From contig NZ_JH719392.1 in the NCBI RefSeq assembly GCF_000271845.1, positions 174,845 through 238,844 of the forward strand: 64,000 nt of DNA. The letters are read 5' to 3'. A model generated the notes under the pieces. That model worked only from the letters and a program-made list of their open reading frames with translations, was not told the origin of the DNA and did not search any database. The position numbers and the translations under genes were made by a program. Below are positions 57,842 through 64,000 of the stretch, one piece after another (the stretch's first letter is position 1; each line of letters opens with the position of its first letter). This DNA is from Rhizobium leguminosarum bv. trifolii WSM2297 (GTDB taxonomy: Bacteria; Pseudomonadota; Alphaproteobacteria; Rhizobiales; Rhizobiaceae).

Positions 57842-58483
57842 TCATCGGGGCCGAAACTCCGCCGCCTTGTGCAGATCTGACACGAATTCCAGGCGTAGCC
57901 GCTGTCGCTCCGCCTCGTCGCGAATGCGCAGGAGGTAGGAGGGGTGGATGGTAACCAGAACAGGCGGACGGTTTGCCGGATGCAGGATTTGGCCGCGCTC
58001 CGGCGTCAGCTTCGCCTTTGGCCCGAGCAGCGCATAAAGCGCGCTTGCGCCGAGGGTGACGACGAGTTTCGGCTTGATGATATTGAGCTCCGCGCCAAGC
58101 CACCAGGCGCAACGCCTGATCTCACCGGCATTGGGTTTTGCATGCAGCCGCCGTTTACCGCGCTCGGTGAACTTGAAGTGCTTGACCGCATTGGTGACAT
58201 AACAGCGCCGGCGGTCGAGACCGGCCTCCTCCAGGCAGCGATCGAGCAGCCGGCCGGCGGGACCGACGAAGGGCCTGCCTGCCAGATCTTCCTGATCGCC
58301 CGGCTGTTCGCCGACGAGGACGATCTCGGCTTTCCCAGGCCCTTCGCCGAAGACGATTTGCGTCGCATTCCTGTAGAGATCGCAGCGGGTGCAGCCTTCT
58401 GCGTGATGCCGCAGTTCGGCAATGCTTGCCGCATTGGCGACGTCGAGTGCCAAGGCGGGGCCGACGCTTGCGGCGATGGTCAT
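57842..58483 (-). CDS. UdgX-type uracil-DNA glycosylase
   Basis: A 213-residue family-4-like uracil-DNA glycosylase. GEQPGDQEDLAGRPFVGPAG (about residues 58-77) is the UdgX form of motif A, and HPSYLLR (about 178) the second motif. The loop GKRRLHAKP (109-117) contains the KRR(I/L)H signature whose His forms a covalent bond with abasic DNA in UdgX. Cys residues CTRC (31-34) and CAWW fit the iron-sulfur site. It probably removes uracil and shields the site as a DNA-protein link. It diverges from the cardiolipin synthase gene. Confidence 0.88.
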   Translation of the reverse strand: MTIAASVGPALALDVANAASIAELRHHAEGCTRCDLYRNATQIVFGEGPGKAEIVLVGEQPGDQEDLAGRPFVGPAGRLLDRCLEEAGLDRRRCYVTNAVKHFKFTERGKRRLHAKPNAGEIRRCAWWLGAELNIIKPKLVVTLGASALYALLGPKAKLTPERGQILHPANRPPVLVTIHPSYLLRIRDEAERQRLRLEFVSDLHKAAEFRPR

Positions 58484-58646
58484 GATGCGATCCTCATCTC
58501 TTCGGGATCAATCGTCGTGCACCGGGATTGTTCCCGCGGCGAAACGGGCGGCCCGGACCGGAAAAATGATCACTGCGAAAAATTCGCGTCATGGGAGAGA
58601 GCAGGCGCGATTGAACGCTGCCGTTTCCCGGCTATATTTGCCAGCG

Positions 58647-60110
58647 ATGTTCTATCTCTTGTCGACCTATTGGCCGCATATCCTCTTTGTCGTTTCGATC
58701 GCCATGGGGGCCGCGGCGGCGATCCATGCCGCCATGACCAAGGAGGAGGTGCGCGCGGCGATCGGCTGGGTTGGCGTCATCATCCTCTCTCCGATCATCG
58801 GCGCAGTGCTCTATGCGATTGCCGGCATCAACCGCATTCGCCGGAAATCGCTGAGCATTCGCCGCGACGCGCTGCTGCCCTCCGCCGAATTCGACGAGTT
58901 GGAGACATTCGACGCCGAGGCCGAGACGGTAATCAGCCAGTTCGGACGCCGCTTTGCGGCGCTGCAGACGCTCGGCGACCGGGTGACACGCAATCCGCTG
59001 ACCTCAGGCAATACGATCGACATGCTGGAGACCGGCGATGAGGCCTATGCGGCGATGAAATCGATCATCGACGCGGCGGAGCGCAGCATCCTGCTCGAAA
59101 CCTATATTTTCGACCGCGACGCGATCGGTCTTCGCATCGCCGATGCTCTGATCGCTGCGGCCAAGCGCGGGGTCGAGGTTCGGGTGCTGATCGACGCGGT
59201 CGGTGCACGGTATTCGGTGCCGAGCATTCTCGGCCATCTCCGGGAGGGCGGGGTCACCGTCGCCGTCTTCAACGGCAATGTCATCATGGGCTTGCGGCTG
59301 CCCTATGCCAATCTGCGCACCCACCGCAAGATCCTGATCGTTGACGGGAAGATCGCGCTGACGGGCGGAATGAACATCAGGGCGGGCTTCAGCGAGGAGG
59401 CGAGCGGCGAGAGTTTTGCGCATGACACGCATTTCAGCGTCACCGGCCCGGTCGTTGCCGACCTCTTCGACCTTGCCGCCGAGGATTGGCGCTTCTCCAC
59501 TCAGGAACTGTTGAACGCTGAGGCATGGCGCATCGAGCCACCGCAGCGCAGCCCCGGCGATCCGATCCTGATGCGCGTCGTCGCCTCCGGGCCGGATCGC
59601 AGCGTCGAGACGAACCACAAGATGCTGATGGGCGCCTTTTCCGTGGCGCGCCAGTCGATCCGGATCATGTCTCCCTATTTTCTGCCGGATCGCGAGCTGA
59701 TCAGTGCGCTGGTGACAGCCGCACGGCGCGGCGTCGAAGTCGATATCGTCGTGCCCGCGGTCAACAACCTCGTGCTGGTCGACCGGGCGATGACGGCGCA
59801 ATTCGACCAGATCCTCAAGGGTTACTGCCGGATCTGGCGCTCGACCGGCAGCTTCAGCCATTCGAAGCTTTTGACGATCGATGGCACCTGGGCTTATGTC
59901 GGCTCGTCCAACCTCGACCCGCGCTCGCTCAGGCTGAATTTCGAGATCGATCTCGAAGTGCTGAACGAAGGCTTTGCGGGCGAGATCGACGAGCATATCG
60001 AGGAAACGTTGAAATCGGCAACGCCGGTGACGCTTGACGGTTTGCGAGCCCGGCCCTTCCCCGTGCGGCTGCTCGAGAAGGTGCTGTGGCTGGGTTCGCC
60101 CTATCTCTGA
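58647..60110 (+). CDS. cls: cardiolipin synthase-like phospholipase D protein
   Basis: A 487-residue membrane enzyme. Two N-terminal helices (YWPHILFVVSIAMGAAAAIH and GWVGVIILSPIIGAVLYAIA) match the PLDc_N region. Two HKD motifs follow: HRKILIVDGKIALTGGMN (about residue 227) and HSKLLTIDGTWAYVGSSN (about 405). It condenses two phosphatidylglycerol molecules to cardiolipin. The start at 58647 gives MFYLLSTYWPHIL, the usual beginning. Upstream of an EEP-family gene with a 96-bp gap. Confidence 0.9.
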   Translation: MFYLLSTYWPHILFVVSIAMGAAAAIHAAMTKEEVRAAIGWVGVIILSPIIGAVLYAIAGINRIRRKSLSIRRDALLPSAEFDELETFDAEAETVISQFGRRFAALQTLGDRVTRNPLTSGNTIDMLETGDEAYAAMKSIIDAAERSILLETYIFDRDAIGLRIADALIAAAKRGVEVRVLIDAVGARYSVPSILGHLREGGVTVAVFNGNVIMGLRLPYANLRTHRKILIVDGKIALTGGMNIRAGFSEEASGESFAHDTHFSVTGPVVADLFDLAAEDWRFSTQELLNAEAWRIEPPQRSPGDPILMRVVASGPDRSVETNHKMLMGAFSVARQSIRIMSPYFLPDRELISALVTAARRGVEVDIVVPAVNNLVLVDRAMTAQFDQILKGYCRIWRSTGSFSHSKLLTIDGTWAYVGSSNLDPRSLRLNFEIDLEVLNEGFAGEIDEHIEETLKSATPVTLDGLRARPFPVRLLEKVLWLGSPYL

Positions 60111-60206
60111 AGGGGATTATTTGCGATCGGACATGGCAAGTTTTGCCCGGCCGCCTATACTGCCGAGAGAAGCCTTTTTTGATCAACGGAACAAGTGCGC
60201 CGGCCG

Positions 60207-61022
60207 ATGCACGTCAGAAAACACAATCTTCCCGCCAGCATCCTTGCCTCGATCCGGAGCAGGAAAAAGCGGCTCGACCCGACCTACACGGAGACAAGGC
60301 CGCGCAGCGCCGGGACGTTGATCGCCTCCTATAATGTGCATAAATGCGTCGGCACCGACCGCCGCTTCGATCCGGAACGCACCAGCCGAGTGATCCATGA
60401 AATCGGCGCCGATGTCATTGCTTTGCAGGAGGCCGATACGCGCTTCGGCGAGCGCACCGGCCTTCTCGACCTCGGCCGGCTGGAGCGGGAGACCGGACTG
60501 ATCCCGGTGCCGGTGGCCGGCATGGCCAAGGCGCATGGCTGGCACGGCAATGTCGTGCTCTTCAAGAAGGGGCTGGTGCATGACGTGCATCAGGTCAAGC
60601 TGCCGGGCCTGGAACCGCGCGGCGCCCTCGTCACCGAGATCGAGCTCGAGCAGGGCGGGGTGCTGCGCATCATCGCCGCGCATTTCGGCCTGTTGCGCCA
60701 TAACAGAGCCCAGCAGGCCCGCATGCTGGTCGAACTCATCAATGACAGACGGGAGATGCCGACCATTCTGCTCGGCGACCTCAACGAGTGGCGGCTCGGC
60801 GACCGCTCCTCACTCAACACCTTCCAATCCGCCTTCGGAGAACTGCCGCCCGCAGTCCCGAGCTTCCCGGCCGGCCTGCCGCTCCTGGCACTCGACCGCA
60901 TCATCGCCAACCGCAAGGGGATCATCTCCGAGGTGGAGGCGCATGATACGCCGCTCGCGCGTATCGCCTCGGATCATCTGCCGATCAAGGCGCTGGTCGA
61001 TTTGGAGCCAGTGGTTAGTTAA
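60207..61022 (+). CDS. endonuclease/exonuclease/phosphatase-family protein
   Basis: A 271-residue EEP-fold protein. SYNVHKCVGTDRRFDP (about residues 41-56), ADVIALQEAD (Glu metal ligand, about 69-78), ILLGDLNEWR (Asp/Asn, about 190-199) and ASDHLPIKALV (final Asp-His) are the family's metal and catalytic motifs. It hydrolyses phosphodiester or phosphomonoester bonds with Mg. Proteins of this type commonly sit beside cardiolipin synthase in alphaproteobacteria; a lipid-related role is possible. A GTG at 60195 is an alternative start. Confidence 0.88.
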   Translation: MHVRKHNLPASILASIRSRKKRLDPTYTETRPRSAGTLIASYNVHKCVGTDRRFDPERTSRVIHEIGADVIALQEADTRFGERTGLLDLGRLERETGLIPVPVAGMAKAHGWHGNVVLFKKGLVHDVHQVKLPGLEPRGALVTEIELEQGGVLRIIAAHFGLLRHNRAQQARMLVELINDRREMPTILLGDLNEWRLGDRSSLNTFQSAFGELPPAVPSFPAGLPLLALDRIIANRKGIISEVEAHDTPLARIASDHLPIKALVDLEPVVS

Positions 61023-61041
61023 CAGAAGACCGTGGGCAACG

Positions 61042-61212
61042 CTCAGTCACCCGAACGGAAATCAGCTCCACGCGGTCGTCGAGATCGACATAGCCTGCGC
61101 CCTGACCCAGACGCGTTCCTTTGGTTCGGCGGCACGCTTGTAGGTATCTTCGCTGAATTCCCTAGAGTGCGCCTGGTCGCCGGCGATGAACAGCATCGGC
61201 CGGCAAGGGGAT
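61042..61212 (-). pseudogene. C-terminal remnant of an alpha/beta hydrolase
   Basis: The minus strand encodes PMLFIAGDQAHSREFSEDTY, then KRAAEPKERVWV, the C-terminal acid/His region of alpha/beta hydrolases. The next frame continues GAGYVDLDDRVELI, as expected for this family (G-A-G-H-V-D-L-Y-D), with the catalytic His replaced by Tyr. The frame changes near 61095. Nothing of the N-terminal part is present. Confidence 0.5.
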
Positions 61213-62082
61213 ATCGTCTCGGTTAAAGGAATAAAAGTTCATGAACTTGATGCTACCGGTCAAAGGCACACGCTGATCCGTCGCCGGTGACCATGTGAGC
61301 GATAGAATGACTTGCAATAGCTCACGTATCCGGCGCCAACTTGAGGTATGAAAGGGCGGCTATAACTCACGCAATGGAATTGGCAACACACCGATCGGCC
61401 GAACTTCTCGTATGACGCAGAGAGTATGGTGCCGTTTGAGCAAAAATTTCCGGCGAGGTGATAGGCGCAGTTCGGCATTTCAGTGACGACGATAGTGCCC
61501 ACAATTGATCGGATTGCCTTCTTCATTGATCGGCGCACTAACTCGCACAGGGGAGCGTCGACACACACGCTACAGCCTAAGACTACAAAACTGGCCAGCA
61601 TTTCATTAACGGCGCATGTCCGGCTATCTTCGGTCGCAGAGTTCGCCTGGGCGTTCAAACCGGTCTACTGCAGAACGAGGTCGTGAAGACATCGCGGAGC
61701 GGGCCGTGGGACATTAGCCCCTGATGGCGCCGCAACGGGATGAAATTAGTTCCAGTGTTGATAGCTGATAGCTAAGAGATATTGCGTGGGCTACTGAGCG
61801 GCTGGGGAGATACGCCGAAGGCATGTAACCATCTGGATCGCGCCAGGACATCAGGGCAGGAGCTCCTGGCACGGGCGCTATCGGATGACCTAATCAGTCT
61901 CTCCCATCGGTCGCGGTTCAGGACCATTCCCGTTTTCTTGTGTCGCCTTTCTAAGGGACCGGCCACCATCAGCGTCAACCCGCAAGGGGTTCCCCTGCGC
62001 TGGCGCTCCGGTGACGCCTGCGGCTCGGCCCCTTCTTCGGGCGCCATCGGGAATGGTCCCGAGCAACCGAAGGAGACATACC
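61213..62082. other. long intergenic region, mostly unexplained
   Basis: About 870 bp with no convincing gene. A minus-strand frame (61260-61658) is Cys- and Ser-rich without protein-like order. The last 200 bp (TCAACCCGCAAGGGGTTCCC and following) are GC-rich leader-like sequence before the DUF736 gene. It separates the stress island from plasmid-type genes. Confidence 0.4.
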
Positions 62083-62406
62083 ATGGCCACCACGATCGCA
62101 ACCCTGACCCAGAAGACCGACGGCAGCCTCGAAGGCATCTTCGCGACGATCCGGGTGAATGCGCCGATCGCCATCGTCCCGAACGCCAGCAAGGCGAGCG
62201 ACGAAGCGCCGGACTACCGCATCATCCACCGCAAGACCGGCTTCGAGATTGGCGCCGCCTGGAACCGCATCGCTCGCCTGACTGGCGAAGAGTACCTCTC
62301 CGTCAAGCTGGAGGCTCCCGAGATCGGCGTGATCTTCGGCAACGTCGCCCAGGCTCCCGGCGGAGAGCCCGGCAAGAAGGTCATCCTCTGGAACAGCCCG
62401 GCCTGA
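62083..62406 (+). CDS. DUF736 protein
   Basis: A 107-residue protein: MATTIATLTQKTDGSLEGIF, then APDYRIIHRKTGFEIGAAWN, EYLSVKLEAPEI and GKKVILWNSPA. This is the DUF736 domain, widespread on rhizobial plasmids and integrative elements. The fold is an OB-like beta barrel and single-strand DNA binding has been suggested for the group, but the function is unproven. GAAGGAGACATACC precedes the start. A strong terminator follows 50 bases after the stop. Confidence 0.9.
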   Translation: MATTIATLTQKTDGSLEGIFATIRVNAPIAIVPNASKASDEAPDYRIIHRKTGFEIGAAWNRIARLTGEEYLSVKLEAPEIGVIFGNVAQAPGGEPGKKVILWNSPA

Positions 62407-62455
62407 GGCGACTGGGCCGGCCCCATCACCGGGGCTGGCCCTTCCCGCAACAATC

Positions 62456-62492
62456 AAGCCGGCAGCGGGCATCGAGCCCGCTGCCGGCTTTT
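62456..62492 (+). terminator. rho-independent terminator after DUF736
   Basis: AAGCCGGCAGCGGGC, 5 bases, GCCCGCTGCCGGCTT, then TT. The 15-bp stem is perfect. Confidence 0.85.
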
Positions 62493-62559
62493 CTGGTGCG
62501 ATACGGGGAGGGGAAGGTCTGCTCAGTCGGTCGAAGGGTGCCATGGCGGCATGAAGGCC

Positions 62560-62674
62560 TCAAGGACGAGTGGTTCCCCCAATTTTGCCGCCGCTCCGGT
62601 TCCCTCCGCTCCGACAAAATCGGCTCCCCCACTCGCCGGCTCCGCCGGTCGCGTTCCGCGATCCTTGACCCCTC
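62560..62674. repeat. palindromic intergenic element, copy 1
   Basis: It opens with TCAAGGAC and closes with ATCCTTGACCCC (inverted arms). The middle has CCCCCAATTTTGCCGCCGCT, then ACAAAATCGG with CTCCCCC, itself partly symmetric. The same order recurs at 63072-63169. Both copies end about 45-50 bases before a small gene start. Confidence 0.6.
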
Positions 62675-62725
62675 CATCCCGCCATGACCGCGGGCGTCGT
62701 CTTTCACAACGTCAAGGAGACGACA

Positions 62726-62893
62726 ATGACCACTTGCATCGACGAAATCATCGAGCTGCTGGCCGCCGAGCTGCGGAACGCCGATCCGGCCGAGCGTCGC
62801 CAGATCGAGAACGAGCTGGAACTGGCGCTGGCCGAACGCGAGGTGATCTGGGCCGAACAGGACGGCCGCATCGACCCCGAGCCTCCGTTTTGA
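62726..62893 (+). CDS. small plasmid-type hypothetical protein (55 aa)
   Basis: A 55-residue, strongly acidic helical protein: MTTCIDEIIELLAAELRNAD then ERRQIENELELALAERE, ending DGRIDPEPPF. The heptad-like spacing suggests a short coiled coil. GTCAAGGAGACGACA precedes the ATG. It lies between two copies of the palindromic element. No family name; such small proteins are frequent beside DUF736 genes on rhizobial plasmids. Confidence 0.65.
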   Translation: MTTCIDEIIELLAAELRNADPAERRQIENELELALAEREVIWAEQDGRIDPEPPF

Positions 62894-63071
62894 CGGAGGC
62901 TTGTCGCCACGTCCATGAGCCCGGCCGGCCGGATCGACCGGCCGCGCCGATCTGTCAGGGATTTTATCCCTCGACACTCCCGCCGGCTCACGCCGGATAC
63001 GGTCGCGTCCCCTTCGGGGCCGCGGGTCTCTTCTCTCTTTGACGTCCTATTTTACTCCAGCAAATCCGGCG

Positions 63072-63169
63072 TCAAGGACGGCGCGGTCTCCCCCAATTTT
63101 TCCGCCGCTGTGCTCTGGAAAAATCGGTTCCCCCGCTTGCGAGCCGCGTTCCGCGGTCCTTGACCCCTC
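63072..63169. repeat. palindromic intergenic element, copy 2
   Basis: TCAAGGACGGCGCGG at the left pairs with CCGCGGTCCTTGACC at the right (one mismatch region). Inside, CCAATTTTTCC pairs with GGAAAAATCGG. It ends 48 bases before the gene at 63218. Confidence 0.65.
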
Positions 63170-63217
63170 TTTGCCAAGGAGTGGCCGATCTCCGTCATCA
63201 ACGAAGGAGATCACATC

Positions 63218-63700
63218 ATGACAACCGATCAGAACCTCATGCTCTACACCAAGCTTGCCGGCTTTCGGCTCGTCGTCCTCGCAAACCGCTTCGGCTGCGA
63301 CAACGATTTCTCGGGACAGCTTCACGATCGCCTGGTCGAGGGGCTCGACGCGGCAATCGATCGGATCCACGTCATCATGGCATTGGAACGTAACCTTCTC
63401 GCTGGCGAGGGCGAGTTCGCCGCCTATCAGTTGGAGGGCGAGATCGAGATTTTCCGGCGCTTCACGATCAATCTGCTCGACGATCTCGAAATCGATTGCG
63501 ACACGCATGAATTCCGCGTCAACGGCAGCGACTGGATGAACGCTTTGGCTACCGACGACAGTGGCGTCGATATCGACTATCCAGAGCTGGTTGCACTTGC
63601 CGAAGACGAACTTGGCTCGCTGGCGCCGATCGTAAGGGATATCACAAGCGAGACCGGCATCGCCGTTCATGCAGCGCGCGCCCTTCAATCCTGGCGATAA
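63218..63700 (+). CDS. hypothetical protein (160 aa), plasmid-type
   Basis: A 160-residue acidic protein: MTTDQNLMLYTKLAGFRLVV, then FSGQLHDRLVEGLDAAIDRI, FRRFTINLLDDLEIDCDTHE and a C-terminal ITSETGIAVHAARALQSW. Mostly helical; no known domain. GAAGGAGATCACATC before the ATG is a strong start. It is preceded by a copy of the palindromic element. The gene converges with the WGR gene (41-bp gap). Confidence 0.7.
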   Translation: MTTDQNLMLYTKLAGFRLVVLANRFGCDNDFSGQLHDRLVEGLDAAIDRIHVIMALERNLLAGEGEFAAYQLEGEIEIFRRFTINLLDDLEIDCDTHEFRVNGSDWMNALATDDSGVDIDYPELVALAEDELGSLAPIVRDITSETGIAVHAARALQSWR

Positions 63701-63741
63701 TGGCAGCCCCAAGATGTCTTGGCGGCGGCGACGGTCGCCTC

Positions 63742-64000
63742 TTAATCGTCGACGTTCTCGGCTTGCAGGCTGGGCAACAATGTCGGGATGTGTGCTCGCT
63801 TCCCAGCGAAAATTGCGACGTCATGCGAGGCGGAATTCTTGCTGGCCTCAGGTTCCTTATAGCCGCGACGACGCTTGACCCGCTCCAGCTGCCAATAAGC
63901 CGCTTTCGCCCTGTGAGGATCATCATAGGTGTTGATTTTCGCCTGTCCGTTGGTGCCGATCCGGCCCCAATAACGCACCAGCGACGCCCCGCCGAATAAG
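63742..64000 (-). CDS. WGR-domain protein, C-terminal part (cut by window edge)
   Basis: The minus frame enters from the right edge and ends at 63742. It reads LFGGASLVRYWGRIGTNGQA, KINTYDDPHRAKAAYWQLER and KRRRGYKEPE, which is a WGR domain (named for the Trp-Gly-Arg in RYWGRIG), followed by a short tail. WGR domains bind DNA ends or nicks in PARP proteins; small bacterial WGR proteins are uncharacterised. Any N-terminal part lies outside the window. Confidence 0.85.
   Translation of the reverse strand, partial: LFGGASLVRYWGRIGTNGQAKINTYDDPHRAKAAYWQLERVKRRRGYKEPEASKNSASHDVAIFAGKRAHIPTLLPSLQAENVDD

Noticed and set aside
61260..61658. 132-codon minus-strand frame
   Set aside because: Cys/Ser-rich without regular structure or a start site; it appears to be a chance frame in non-coding DNA.

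Overview
The window looks like accessory DNA from a fast-growing alphaproteobacterium of the Rhizobium/Agrobacterium group, probably a large plasmid or chromid. The evidence is high-GC coding sequence, many ABC sugar-uptake operons, EcfG-type stress promoters, a pcaR/pcaIJF cluster, GlgX, UdgX, DUF2934 and DUF3175 proteins, and DUF736 and WGR genes of the kind common on rhizobial plasmids. No rRNA, tRNA, CRISPR array, replication origin or intact transposase was found. The species call is inference from gene content only.

Layout. 1-4.1 kb: co-directional enzymes (alpha/beta hydrolase, Tat-exported metallo-beta-lactamase-fold hydrolase, DsrE protein, SDR, Gfo/Idh/MocA oxidoreductase). 4.1-6.6 kb: thermonuclease-like protein, membrane fatty-acid hydroxylase and small ORFs. 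6.6-11.8 kb: a patchwork of small phage/plasmid-like genes and remnants, a truncated MobA-like gene, an IS21-like repeat array and two copies of a palindromic repeat around a DUF4143 ATPase. 11.8-18.4 kb: a LacI-controlled CUT1 ABC operon with a GH63-like hydrolase. 18.5-20.6 kb: a lipoprotein and an AbiE-like wHTH/nucleotidyltransferase pair, the latter frameshifted. 21-24.4 kb: a SAM methyltransferase divergent from a membrane GGDEF-EAL protein. 24.7-29.4 kb: a tail-specific protease, then a small SDR/LEH/AraC cluster. 30-38.6 kb: an oligopeptide-type ABC transporter with a GH51 arabinofuranosidase and an ArsR-like regulator. 38.6-42.3 kb: orphan or broken antitoxins, a broken di-haem peroxidase and a broken phosphoesterase. 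42.3-45.9 kb: pcaR divergent from pcaIJF. 45.9-50.6 kb: broken GNAT gene, MFS transporter, and exported or membrane proteins of unknown role. 50.8-61 kb: SDR, glgX, topoisomerase IB, stand-alone LigD polymerase, GST, DUF3175, small genes, DUF2934, udgX, cardiolipin synthase and an EEP-family protein. 62-64 kb: DUF736, two small plasmid genes and a WGR protein, with a duplicated palindromic element.

Two observations stand out. The 51.6-57.8 kb block carries several sequences matching the EcfG general-stress promoter (GGAAC, 16-17 bases, GTT), including near-perfect ones before glgX-topoIB-ligD(pol) and before the DUF2934 gene. This suggests one stress regulon combining glycogen debranching, DNA topology, end-joining or repair polymerase, and UdgX-type repair. 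Second, at least five genes between 19 and 51 kb are broken in a way that one missing base would repair, and in each case the missing base can be a G or C; a sixth has one nonsense codon. This is either decay of accessory genes or systematic base-calling error, and raw reads should settle it.
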